Part shown: piece after piece, positions 14,317 to 22,781 of the stretch | Layout of the letters: the number at the start of each line of letters is the position of its first letter | Position numbering within the stretch: position 1 is the stretch's first letter | Origin: Bacteroidales bacterium | Lineage (GTDB): Bacteria > Bacteroidota > Bacteroidia > Bacteroidales > Muribaculaceae | Assembly (NCBI GenBank): GCA_004557385.1 | Contig: SFEA01000023.1 | Location: 1 to 35,461, forward strand | Direction of reading: 5' to 3' | DNA length: 35,461 bases | Notes under the pieces: model-generated | Database searches by the model: none | Told to the model about the DNA's origin: nothing | What the model saw: the letters and a program-made list of their open reading frames with translations, nothing else | Translations under genes and position numbers: made by a program

Positions 14317-17300
14317 TTATTGCACTTGCGCGCTGCGGAGAGTGTAATCGGTGCGCTGGTCGTCGCCTATAGTGCCGAGGGTGAAGTAGCGGCTGTCGGG
14401 GTGAGCAATCACCAGTCCGCAGGTGCTGGCAGCAGGGCTCATGGCGCCGTTTTCGGTGAGCGTGATTCCGGCTTCGGACAGCGGCATCAGTCGGTCAATG
14501 AGGAAGATAGCGCTTTGGTCGGGCAGTGACGGATAGCCCACAGCGGGGCGTATGCCCTTATAGTAATGCCGCAACAGGTTCTTAGGGTTGTCGAGTTCGG
14601 CACTGTCGAAGGTGTAAGCCCATACCACATTGCGCAATCGCGAATGCAGAATCTCGGTGGCAGCCTCGGCAAGACGGTCGCAGAGGGTTTGATAAAGTAT
14701 CACTTTGAAATCGTCGCCCGCAGCTTTAGCTTCGGCAATCACCTCCGCCAGTTCGGTGCCGGCAGTCACGGCAAATGTTCCAATATAGTCCTGTATGCCG
14801 CTCTCGGCAGGCGCAATATAGTCGCTAAGCGAGAGCGTTTGTTCGCCGAACGAGCGCTGTTGCTGGCGCATGGTGGCGATGCGCGCCCGATGGTCAATCA
14901 CAATGTCATCGCCATCTGCATTAGCCTCCCAAAGCCCGTAGATTGCCCGCATACTATTGTTGTGATGATGTTCAAATTTGTCGAGGGCACGATTAGCGTC
15001 CTTGAAGAGCTGCATTGCCTCGGCAGCCTTAGCCGTTTCGGCTTGCGGTTTCGCTGCCAGCCAAGCAGCACGACAGCAGTCGCAACCGTGAATGTCAGCA
15101 ATATCGGCGTATGCAGCATCAAGCCCCCAAGCGGCAAAGAAAGCGCGCCAGTTGATTAGGCGGCGAGCCCCAGCCACCGTTATATTCATGCTTCCGCAGC
15201 CCATCTGAGTGGGTTTCACGGGGTTGTATTGCAATTTTGGTTTGCGGGCACGCGCTTCGGCAAGCGAATAAAGATTCTTACCCTGCTCGTAGCGGCTACG
15301 CAGCTGTTGCTGGCGCTCGCGCAATGCCACCTTGAACGCGTCGGTATCGGCAAGTATGCGTTGCATGGTAGCCGCCATCGAAGCAGCGTCGGCAGTGTGC
15401 GCCACAATGCCATCATATTCCGGAGCAATCACCACGGCAGTGTGCTCGTCGCTGGTGGTGGCGCCGCCCACCATGATGGGCGTTGTCATGCCTTCGCGCT
15501 GCATCAGCGCAGCCACGCGACGCATCTCCTCGAGCGACGGTGTTATGAGTCCGCTCAACGCCACAATGTCGGCATTCAACGCCTTGGCTCGTTCCACTAT
15601 AGTTTCGCCCAGCACCATCACCCCGAGGTCAATCACCTCGTAGCCGTTGCAGCGAAGCACCACCGCAACAATGTTTTTGCCAATGTCGTGCACGTCGCCC
15701 TTAACGGTGGCAATCACCACCTTGCCGGCATTATGCGCACCCGAGGCTTGCTGTTCAGCCTCGATGTGCGGATTGAGCCATTCCACTGCCACCTTCATGG
15801 TGCGGGCACTTTTCACCACCTGCGGCAGGAACATCTTTCCCTCGCCGAACAACTGCCCCACGCGGTTGATTCCCTCCATGAGCGGGCGGTCGATAACGGC
15901 AATGGCGCTGCCAAGCATCTGGTGAGCCTGAGCAAGCACATCGGCAATGCCGTCGGTGATTCCGCGTTCAACCATGCGCGACAGTCGCGTCACAGCATCA
16001 ATGTCGGCATCGGCTACGGCATTTGCCGTCTGCTCCGACACTTTTTTGCCAACAAGCGTGCTTGCCATTTCAACAAGCGCCTCGGTGGCATCGGCATGGC
16101 GGCACAAAATCACGTCTTCGATGGCGGTGCGCAGTTCGGCAGACACATCGTCGTAAGGCAAGATGCTGCCGGCATTCACAATTGCCATATCCATGCCGCG
16201 CGAAATGGCATGGTAGAGAAACACCGAGTGCATGGCTTGGCGCACATAGTTGTTGCCTCGGAACGCAAACGACAGGTTGCTCACACCGCCGCTAACCTTT
16301 GCTCCAGGCAAATTCTGCTTAATCCACTCCACTGCAAGCAGGAAGTCAAGTCCATAGCGTTCATGCTCCTTGATGCCTGTGGCAACGGTGAGTATATTAG
16401 GGTCGAAAATAATGTCTTGAGGGTTGAAATCGACGCGGCTCGATGTGAGAATGTCGTAGGCGCGGCGGCATACGGCAATCTTGCGGTCGAAAGTGTCGGC
16501 TTGTCCGTTTTCGTCGAATGCCATCACCACCACCGCAGCGCCCATCTGCCTGATGTAGCGTGCATGGGCAACAAACTCCTCCTCGCCGTTTTTCAGGCTG
16601 ATGCTGTTTACGATGCTTTTGCCCGGCACCTGCTTCAGCGCCTCGGCAATCACGCTCCAGTCCGATGAATCAATCATCACCGGCACACGAGCCACATCAG
16701 GTTCCGACGCCAACAAGCGCAGAAAGTGGCACATCTCGGCACGGGCATCGATGAGCGGGGCATCCATGTTCACATCCACCACCTGCGCACCGTTTTCCAC
16801 CTGCGTGCGAGCAATATGCACCGCCTCGTCGTATGATTTTGCCTTAATCAAATCAAGAAATTTTTTGCTGCCGGCAACATTGCACCGTTCGCCCACATTC
16901 ACAAAGTTTGTTTCAGCAGTCACGCTAAGCGGTTCGAGTCCGGCAACCGTGAGCCTCGAAGGTTGCGTCTTTGGCTTACGCGGAGCACAGCCTTCGCATA
17001 ACGCCTTGAGCGCCTCGATGTGGCTCGGTGTAGTGCCACAGCATCCGCCAAGAATGTTCACCAACCCGGCTTCGAGCATCGGACGCACATCTGCCGCCAT
17101 TTTTTCGGGCGTCTCGTCGTAGCAACCCATGCTGTTGGGCAAACCGGCATTCGGATAGATGCACACAGGCAATGATGTCGTTTCAGCCAACTCGTGCGCC
17201 CATCGTTGCATACCTTCAGCGCCAAATCCACAGTTGAGCCCAACGGCAAATGCATTGAAATGGGCAATGCAAGCCAGCATCGACTCCAGCGTGTGCCCGC

Positions 17301-17982
17301 TGAGCATACGGCCGCTCTCGGTGAGCGTCACCGACACCACCGTGGCAATATCCACTTGCTTCTCGGCTTTCACCTGCTCGATGGTCCACAATATGGCTTT
17401 CAGATTGAGCAAATCGAAGTTCGTTTCCACGATGAGCAAATCGGCACCGCCGTCAATCAAACCGGCAATCTGACCGCGATAAGCCTCACAAAAAGCATCC
17501 CAATCGACACTGCGAGCTGCAGGGTCGTTCACGTCGGGCGACATCGACAAGCTGCGGTTCGACGGCCCGATGCTGCCAGCCACCCAGCGCCGGTCGCCGG
17601 GATGTTCAGCCATCCATCGGTCAACCTCATGGCGAGCCACTTCGGCAGCCGCCACCGACAACTCATAGCCGTATTCCTGCAAGCCATAATCGGCAAGCGA
17701 GAGGCTGTTGCAGTTGAACGAATCGGTTTCTACGATGTCCGCACCGGCTTCGAGATAAGCTCGATGTATTGAGGCAATCACGTCGCGTCGCGACAATGGC
17801 AAGATGTCGTTGCACCCAGCCATCTCGGCATCGGTGCCCGTCAACGGTGCGTAATGAAAATCCTCCTCCTTCAAGTGTTGGGCTTGAATCATTGTGCCCA
17901 AACCGCCGTCAAGCACCACAATGCGCTTGCTCATAAGTTCGCGCAAAGCATGCAAATTGCTATTTCGTTGCTCGTTAGTCAT
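14317..17982 (-). CDS. metH: Cobalamin-dependent methionine synthase
   Basis: A protein of 1221 residues from the chosen start, close to E. coli MetH (1227). Domains in order are homocysteine-binding (ILDGGLGTMIQ-like start; zinc ligands in GLNCGFG and GGCCGTTPSH), methyltetrahydrofolate-binding (FVNVGERCNVAGSKKF, DVNMDAPLID), cobalamin cap and binding (lower-ligand motif DVHDIGKN, then SGLITPSLEEM) and S-adenosylmethionine reactivation (KGIRPAVGYPSLPDQS). It methylates homocysteine to methionine using methyl-THF. The frame is open 31 codons further upstream, but that start would lie upstream of the mapped promoter, so MTNEQRNSN is preferred. It is probably monocistronic and divergent from the ORF6N gene. 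No cobalamin riboswitch is visible in the short leader. Confidence 0.96.
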   Translation of the reverse strand: MTNEQRNSNLHALRELMSKRIVVLDGGLGTMIQAQHLKEEDFHYAPLTGTDAEMAGCNDILPLSRRDVIASIHRAYLEAGADIVETDSFNCNSLSLADYGLQEYGYELSVAAAEVARHEVDRWMAEHPGDRRWVAGSIGPSNRSLSMSPDVNDPAARSVDWDAFCEAYRGQIAGLIDGGADLLIVETNFDLLNLKAILWTIEQVKAEKQVDIATVVSVTLTESGRMLSGHTLESMLACIAHFNAFAVGLNCGFGAEGMQRWAHELAETTSLPVCIYPNAGLPNSMGCYDETPEKMAADVRPMLEAGLVNILGGCCGTTPSHIEALKALCEGCAPRKPKTQPSRLTVAGLEPLSVTAETNFVNVGERCNVAGSKKFLDLIKAKSYDEAVHIARTQVENGAQVVDVNMDAPLIDARAEMCHFLRLLASEPDVARVPVMIDSSDWSVIAEALKQVPGKSIVNSISLKNGEEEFVAHARYIRQMGAAVVVMAFDENGQADTFDRKIAVCRRAYDILTSSRVDFNPQDIIFDPNILTVATGIKEHERYGLDFLLAVEWIKQNLPGAKVSGGVSNLSFAFRGNNYVRQAMHSVFLYHAISRGMDMAIVNAGSILPYDDVSAELRTAIEDVILCRHADATEALVEMASTLVGKKVSEQTANAVADADIDAVTRLSRMVERGITDGIADVLAQAHQMLGSAIAVIDRPLMEGINRVGQLFGEGKMFLPQVVKSARTMKVAVEWLNPHIEAEQQASGAHNAGKVVIATVKGDVHDIGKNIVAVVLRCNGYEVIDLGVMVLGETIVERAKALNADIVALSGLITPSLEEMRRVAALMQREGMTTPIMVGGATTSDEHTAVVIAPEYDGIVAHTADAASMAATMQRILADTDAFKVALRERQQQLRSRYEQGKNLYSLAEARARKPKLQYNPVKPTQMGCGSMNITVAGARRLINWRAFFAAWGLDAAYADIADIHGCDCCRAAWLAAKPQAETAKAAEAMQLFKDANRALDKFEHHHNNSMRAIYGLWEANADGDDIVIDHRARIATMRQQQRSFGEQTLSLSDYIAPAESGIQDYIGTFAVTAGTELAEVIAEAKAAGDDFKVILYQTLCDRLAEAATEILHSRLRNVVWAYTFDSAELDNPKNLLRHYYKGIRPAVGYPSLPDQSAIFLIDRLMPLSEAGITLTENGAMSPAASTCGLVIAHPDSRYFTLGTIGDDQRTDYTLRSAQVQ

Positions 17983-18062
17983 CTTAATCAAATCTTTCAA
18001 TATTGTACAGCGAAAAGGGGCAAAACCCGTCAAACTGCCGCCTAATACGGCAAATCGCCGCA

Positions 18063-18093
18063 CAAAATTACACATTATTCCTCACACGCCAAA
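18063..18093 (-). promoter_or_regulatory. Promoter of metH
   Basis: On the minus strand, TTTG (18093-18090), a 19-base spacer, then TAATTTTG (18070-18063): a perfect match to the Bacteroidota pattern. Transcription would start near 18057, about 75 bases before the chosen metH start, and it excludes the longer frame as the start. Confidence 0.8.
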
Positions 18094-18144
18094 TACCACA
18101 GCCAAGGTATTTTGCCGTTCTGCCCGACGGTGCCGCTGTTTTAT

Positions 18145-18175
18145 TTTGCCGAATGCCGAAAAAACCGTATACTTG
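18145..18175 (+). promoter_or_regulatory. Promoter of the ORF6N gene
   Basis: TTTG (18145-18148), 19 bases, TATACTTG (18168-18175). The 33-base stretch from TTTG on matches the promoter at 19167 at 30 positions, including the spacer. It lies 24 bases before the ATG at 18200 and so rules out the longer upstream frame. Confidence 0.78.
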
Positions 18176-18199
18176 CACCAACAATTGCGAAAACCTACT

Positions 18200-19141
18200 A
18201 TGTCAACTGAAAACAACATTTCCAGTAACGGTCAATTATCAGCAAATAGCAATAATTGGGCGAAAGAAAAGCCTTTGGAAAGTTTCATTATCGTGATACG
18301 TGGCTGTCAAGTTATGTTAGACCGCGACTTGGCAGAGCTGTATGGAGTGGAAACAAAACGCCTTAATGAGCAAGTAAAACGCAACATTGAGCGATTTCCA
18401 AAAGATTTTATGTTTCAACTCACCAAAGCCGAATTTAATATTTTGAAGTCGCAAATTGCGACATCAAGTTGGGGCGGCGTGCGCAAATTACCTTATGCCT
18501 TCACCGAGCAAGGCGTTGCTATGCTAAGCGGCATTCTACGCTCACAAACAGCCATTGATGTCAACATAAAGATTATGCGCGCCTTTATTGCAATGCGGCG
18601 ATTTATGGCAAACAACACCGCATTGTTCTCGCGCTTAGAATCACTCGAATACCATCAATTGGCAATGATACAACACCAAAACGACTCCGACAAACGAATC
18701 GACGAATTATTCCGTCGATTAGATGAAGGTGGCACAAAACCAGAGCAAGGCATATTTTTTGAAGGGCAAATCTACGACGCATATCTATTTGTATCAAACC
18801 TAATAAAGCAAGCTAATTCCAACATCATTCTAATTGACAACTACGTTGATAATTCGGTACTTACACTACTCGACAAACGCAACGCCAACGTTTCTGCCAC
18901 AATATATACTCAAAAAATAAGCAATCAATTACAACTCGACATTATCCGTCATAATGCCCAATATCCCGAAATTAAAGTGAACGTATTTAAGCAATCTCAC
19001 GACAGATTTTTGTGCATTGACAACGATGTATATCATATTGGAGCATCAATTAAAGATTTGGGGAAGAAGTGGTTTGCATTTTCAAAAATGGGTCTATTGT
19101 GTCCACAAGAACTAATTGATAAAATCAACAATGCCGATTGA
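18200..19141 (+). CDS. ORF6N domain protein with PLD-like C-terminal part
   Basis: A 313-residue protein. Residues about 25-115 are an ORF6N domain (VMLDRDLAELYGVETKRLNEQVKRN, then FTEQGVAMLSGIL), a DNA-binding module common in phage antirepressors and chromosomal homologues. A charged helical linker (about 140-175) could be a coiled coil. The C-terminal part (about 185-300) contains HDRFLCIDNDVYHIGASIKD, an H-x-R-x4-D pattern like the phospholipase D HKD motif with Arg in place of Lys (His267, Arg269, Asp274). The DNA is AT-rich compared with metH next to it. It is probably an acquired regulator or defence-type gene; the function is unknown. The start is set by the promoter at 18145. Confidence 0.85.
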   Translation: MSTENNISSNGQLSANSNNWAKEKPLESFIIVIRGCQVMLDRDLAELYGVETKRLNEQVKRNIERFPKDFMFQLTKAEFNILKSQIATSSWGGVRKLPYAFTEQGVAMLSGILRSQTAIDVNIKIMRAFIAMRRFMANNTALFSRLESLEYHQLAMIQHQNDSDKRIDELFRRLDEGGTKPEQGIFFEGQIYDAYLFVSNLIKQANSNIILIDNYVDNSVLTLLDKRNANVSATIYTQKISNQLQLDIIRHNAQYPEIKVNVFKQSHDRFLCIDNDVYHIGASIKDLGKKWFAFSKMGLLCPQELIDKINNAD

Positions 19142-19166
19142 TTATACCACTTATATGACTGGCATG

Positions 19167-19197
19167 TTTGCCGAATGGCAAAAAAAACCGTAAACTT
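19167..19197 (+). promoter_or_regulatory. Promoter of the YiiX-like hydrolase gene
   Basis: TTTG (19167-19170), 19 bases, TAAACTTG (19190-19197), nearly the same sequence as the ORF6N promoter. It overlaps the first codons of the longer possible frame, which places the true start at 19234. Confidence 0.78.
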
Positions 19198-19233
19198 GCA
19201 GTGTCAAATGCAAAAAGTTTTATAAGGAAAACA

Positions 19234-19872
19234 ATGAGATACGATTTTATCAGAGTTCTATCAGCCGTATGCTGCCTATTTGCATTGCATTGCCAAGCCT
19301 ACGGGCAATGCACATTGACCGATTTGCGAAGCGGCGATTTGCTGTTTTTCGCACCTGCAAAAGATAACGCAATCACAAAGGTGACACAAGGCATAGGCGA
19401 TGTGGCAATCGACCATGTGGCAATTGTACATCGCACCAACTCAAGCACCACCACCATCGAAGCCGTGCACCGCGGCGTGGTGGAGATGCCCATCGACAGC
19501 ACACGCTCGCGTGCCACAAACAAGAACGAGGCAGTAATAGTTGGGCGCATCAACGGCGGTCTCGACATCCCTGCAAGCATCGCCCGAGCATTGCAGCACC
19601 TGGGCAAGCCCTACGATTTCTTCTTCGAACCCTCCGACAGCGCCATCTATTGCAGCGAACTGGTGCAAAAGGCGTTTGTCGACATCGAAGGCAAACCGTT
19701 GTTCCACACCATACCCATGTCGTTCCACACACCCGACGGCAAAATACTGCCCTATTGGACCGAATACTACCGCCGCGCAGGCAAAACGGTGCCCGAAGGT
19801 GCTCCCGGAACCAACCCCGGGCAATTGTCGCGCAGCCGACGACTAATCATTTTAGGCCGGTTATATGATTAA
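19234..19872 (+). CDS. YiiX/YebB-like NlpC/P60-superfamily cysteine hydrolase, exported
   Basis: A 212-residue protein with an N-terminal signal peptide (MRYDFIRVLSAVCCLFALHCQAYGQ). The permuted papain-like core begins with LRSGDLLFFAPAKDNAITKVTQG. The catalytic His is in IDHVAIVHR and the catalytic Cys in IYCSELVQKAF, as in PF05708 proteins. Relatives are thought to act as periplasmic amidases or peptidases on cell-wall or lipid substrates; the precise substrate is unknown. The ATG at 19234 follows a good ribosome site (AAGGAAA) and the promoter at 19167-19197, so the 22 extra codons upstream are not used. It stands alone. Confidence 0.85.
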   Translation: MRYDFIRVLSAVCCLFALHCQAYGQCTLTDLRSGDLLFFAPAKDNAITKVTQGIGDVAIDHVAIVHRTNSSTTTIEAVHRGVVEMPIDSTRSRATNKNEAVIVGRINGGLDIPASIARALQHLGKPYDFFFEPSDSAIYCSELVQKAFVDIEGKPLFHTIPMSFHTPDGKILPYWTEYYRRAGKTVPEGAPGTNPGQLSRSRRLIILGRLYD

Positions 19873-20162
19873 TCTGGGCGAGCCAATCACCCAGTTCGGA
19901 GCAGGCTTTCAGCCACATTGCAAGCAGCAGGGCAATTAATCGGCGATTTGCTTGCAATTGTCGAGAAAATTTGCGAATATTGCACTGTGTTTGCTGCGAT
20001 GAGCCGGTAAACACGCATTGTGTTGTGTTTTAGGTTTGCATATTCATCGGCAGGCTATGCCTTTGGCTGGAAAGTTTGCTTGGCTACCAAAATACGCGTA
20101 TATATTTTTTTCAGTCCGCTTCCATCGGGGAACGGAGAAACCAAACAATTAACTTATAATCA
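19873..20162. other. Intergenic stretch with a string shared with 1430-1452
   Basis: 19871-19893 matches 1430-1452 at 21 of 23 bases in the same orientation. The remainder has T-rich runs and the short palindrome GGCTATGCC, but no full promoter match before the aminotransferase and no gene that I can support. Confidence 0.45.
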
Positions 20163-21428
20163 ATGACAGACAAAACATTGCAAATATCGCAGCGAGGCAT
20201 GGAGATGCCTGCGTCGCCCATTCGCAAATTGGCGCCGCTTGCCTACGCCGCCGAGGACCAGGGCGTGAAAATCTATCGTCTGAACATTGGTCAGCCCGAC
20301 TTGCCAACGCCTCAAAAGGCGCTTGATGTGCTGAAGTCGATTGACCGCACCACGCTTGAATACAGCCCGTCGCAGGGCTATCGCTCGCTGCGCGAGGCGC
20401 TGGTGAGCTACTACGACCGCTATCAAATCAAGCTGCATGCCGACGAAATCATCATCACCAGCGGCGGCTCGGAGGCTGTGCTGTTTGCCTTTATGAGCTG
20501 CCTGAATCCAGGCGATGAAATCATCGTTCCTGAGCCGGCTTATGCCAATTATATGAGTTTTGCCATATCGGCGGGCGCCGTGATTCGCACCGTGGCTACC
20601 ACCATCGACGAGGGCTTTTGCCTGCCTAAGGTGGAAAAGTTTGAAGAACTAATCAACGAACGCACCAAAGCCATTCTCATTTGCAACCCAAACAACCCTA
20701 CGGGCTACCTATATACGCAAAAGGAGATGCGTCAGATTCGCGACTTGGTGAAGAAATACAACCTCTATCTGTTTAGCGATGAGGTGTATCGCGAATTCAT
20801 CTACACCGGCTCGCCTTACATCTCGGCTATGCACCTCGAAGGCATTGAGCAGAACGTGGTGCTAATCGACTCGGTGAGCAAACGCTACTCGGAGTGCGGC
20901 ATACGCATCGGCGCACTCATCACCAAAAATCAGGCTGTGCGCGAAACTGTGATGAAGTTCTGCCAAGCCCGCCTCAGTCCGCCACTCATCGGTCAGATTG
21001 TTGCCGAGGCATCGATTGAAGGCACCGAAGCCTATTCGCGCGAGGTATATGAAGAATACACCGAACGCCGCAAGTGCCTCATCGACGGCGTGAACCGTAT
21101 ACCCGGCTGCTACACACCAATTCCTATGGGTGCCTTCTACACCGTAGCCAAACTGCCCGTCGACGATGCCGAGCGCTTCTGCGCCTGGTGCCTGGAGGAA
21201 TTCCGCTATAGCGACGAAAAGACTGCAACTATGCACATCTCCGGCGCCAATCGGCAGACGCCTGTGGGCGAAACCATCATGATGGCACCGGCAGCGGGAT
21301 TCTACACCAACCCCGACCTTGGCAAAGACCAAGTGCGTTTGGCATACGTGCTGTGCAAAGACGATTTGCGCCGCGCCATAATGATTCTGGAGAAAGCGCT
21401 CGAAGCATACAATGGCATGAACACATAA
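20163..21428 (+). CDS. PLP-dependent aminotransferase, class I/II (aspartate-type)
   Basis: A 421-residue fold-type I aminotransferase. Visible marks are the substrate-side LNIGQPDLPTP, the phosphate-cup ITSGGSEAVLFA (about residues 97-108), the family NPNNPTGYLYT (about 177-187), the PLP-ring Asp and Tyr in FSDEVYREF (about 205), and the Schiff-base Lys in DSVSKRYSECGIR (about 240). It would transfer amino groups between an amino acid and a 2-oxo acid; the closest functional guess is aspartate/aromatic aminotransferase, but substrate choice cannot be read. It is convergent with the glycan operon and separated from it by a bidirectional hairpin. Confidence 0.92.
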   Translation: MTDKTLQISQRGMEMPASPIRKLAPLAYAAEDQGVKIYRLNIGQPDLPTPQKALDVLKSIDRTTLEYSPSQGYRSLREALVSYYDRYQIKLHADEIIITSGGSEAVLFAFMSCLNPGDEIIVPEPAYANYMSFAISAGAVIRTVATTIDEGFCLPKVEKFEELINERTKAILICNPNNPTGYLYTQKEMRQIRDLVKKYNLYLFSDEVYREFIYTGSPYISAMHLEGIEQNVVLIDSVSKRYSECGIRIGALITKNQAVRETVMKFCQARLSPPLIGQIVAEASIEGTEAYSREVYEEYTERRKCLIDGVNRIPGCYTPIPMGAFYTVAKLPVDDAERFCAWCLEEFRYSDEKTATMHISGANRQTPVGETIMMAPAAGFYTNPDLGKDQVRLAYVLCKDDLRRAIMILEKALEAYNGMNT

Positions 21429-21450
21429 ATTGTTAGCCCAGATATAACGC

Positions 21451-21494
21451 AACATCCGCCAACACCTTAGATTATCAAGGCATTGGCGGATGTT
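21451..21494. terminator. Bidirectional terminator hairpin between convergent units
   Basis: A perfect 12-bp inverted repeat, AACATCCGCCAA (21451-21462) / TTGGCGGATGTT (21483-21494), with a further CCTT/AAGG pairing inside the loop. T-rich sequence (TTTATATT) follows on the plus strand. It lies between the aminotransferase and the end of the glycan operon, so it can serve both. Confidence 0.85.
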
Positions 21495-21521
21495 TATATT
21501 ATGACGTTGGTTAAACGCCGC

Positions 21522-22769
21522 TTACTGCGCTATGTTCTGCTTGATGCAGTCGACAATGAAAGCAACATCGTCGTCGGTAACCCACGGCCCGCTTGGCAGA
21601 CAAAGACCGGTTTTAAACAAGTTCTCGCTAACGCCGTTTGTATATGCCGGTGCATCGGCATAAACTGGCTGCAGGTGCATCGGCTTCCACAACGGGCGGC
21701 TCTCGATGCCTTCGGCAGCCAGTGCCATACGCATAGCTTCGACATTAGTGTTCGGTTCGCACGCCGTGTGTGCCGACGTGGCTGCGTGTACAGTGCTGCC
21801 GGCGCCGCCAATGGCTCCGCTCACCGTTTGGCTATAGGCATTCTCCTCGCCCTTCACTTTCAAGTCGGGCGAGAGCACAATGGTGTTCAACCAATAGTTG
21901 CTGTCGAACTCAGGCGACGGATTCTCATGGAACGTGATGCCCGGCACGTTGGCAAACGCCTCTTTATAGAGCGCTGCTATGTGCTGATGGTGGCGAATAT
22001 GCTCGGCAGCAATGGTCATCTGACCGCGACCGATTCCGGCACAAATGTTGCTCATGCGATAGTTGTAGCCAATGTGTTCGTGCTGATAGTAGGGATAAGC
22101 CTCACGCGCCTGAGTGGCATAGAACATAATCTGATTCTTGCTCTCGGCATCGGCGCAAATAAGCGCACCGCCGCCGCTGGTGGTAATCATCTTGTTGCCG
22201 TTGAACGAAAGCACGCCGTATTGCCCGAACGTGCCGCACACATGCCCTGCGTAGCGGCTGCCGAAGCCTTCAGCGGCATCTTCCACCACAGGAATGCCGT
22301 ATTTGTCAGCCACCGCCATCACTTCGCGCAGCTTGGCAGGCATGCCATAGAGGTAGACAGGCACAATGGCTTTCGGCTTCTTGCCTGTGAGGGCAATGCG
22401 GTCGGCAATGGCTCGGTCGAGCAATTCGGGGTCGATGTTCCACGTGTCGGGTTCGCTGTCGACGAGCACAGGCGTAGCCCCAAGATATTTTATGGGGTTG
22501 CAGCTGGCGCAGAAGGTGAAACTTTGGCAAATTACTTCGTCGCCGGGGCCCACGCCCAGCGCAATGAGCGCCAAGTGCACCGCAGCCGTTCCTGCCGACA
22601 GAGCCACCACATGCTTGCCTTCGCCCACAAACTGCTCAAGGTCAGCCTCAAAGCCGTTGACGTTAGGGCCAAGAGGCACCACCCAATTATCGGCAAATGC
22701 CTCCTCGATATATTTCATTTCGTTGCCGCTCATGTGAGCAAGGCAGAGTAAGATTTTTCTTTTTGCCAT
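21522..22769 (-). CDS. DegT/DnrJ/EryC1-family sugar aminotransferase (PglE-like)
   Basis: A 415-residue PLP enzyme of the sugar-nucleotide aminotransferase family. It opens with HMSGNEMKYIEEAFADNWVVPLGPNVNGFE, has LSAGTAAVHLAL (about 58-69), EDAAEGFGS (about 163-171) and the Schiff-base Lys193 in SFNGNKMITTSGGG; the C-terminal ESRPLWKPMHLQPVY is diagnostic. It would aminate a UDP-4-keto-6-deoxy sugar. With the neighbouring GNAT and PglC-like genes this recalls bacillosamine-type synthesis; the required dehydratase is not in the window. Residues about 305-343 (21741-21857) are an in-frame Ala/Ser/Thr/Gly-rich stretch where relatives run directly into the C-terminal domain. It is the last gene of the operon, 12 bases after the preceding one. 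Confidence 0.92.
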   Translation of the reverse strand: MAKRKILLCLAHMSGNEMKYIEEAFADNWVVPLGPNVNGFEADLEQFVGEGKHVVALSAGTAAVHLALIALGVGPGDEVICQSFTFCASCNPIKYLGATPVLVDSEPDTWNIDPELLDRAIADRIALTGKKPKAIVPVYLYGMPAKLREVMAVADKYGIPVVEDAAEGFGSRYAGHVCGTFGQYGVLSFNGNKMITTSGGGALICADAESKNQIMFYATQAREAYPYYQHEHIGYNYRMSNICAGIGRGQMTIAAEHIRHHQHIAALYKEAFANVPGITFHENPSPEFDSNYWLNTIVLSPDLKVKGEENAYSQTVSGAIGGAGSTVHAATSAHTACEPNTNVEAMRMALAAEGIESRPLWKPMHLQPVYADAPAYTNGVSENLFKTGLCLPSGPWVTDDDVAFIVDCIKQNIAQ

Positions 22770-22781
22770 AATACAATTTGT

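Noticed and set aside
15229..16668. 479-residue plus-strand open frame
   Set aside because: It is antisense to metH, which has all its catalytic motifs; the His/Arg-rich translation has no domain.
17983..18075. Longer metH start (31 extra codons)
   Set aside because: A perfect minus-strand promoter at 18063-18093 would place transcription start downstream of that ATG, and the extra residues have no counterpart in MetH.
19168..19233. Longer start for the YiiX-like hydrolase
   Set aside because: These codons overlap the promoter at 19167-19197, and the signal peptide begins cleanly at 19234.
21483..22751. 422-residue plus-strand open frame
   Set aside because: It is antisense to the sugar aminotransferase, whose PLP motifs are intact; it has no recognisable features.
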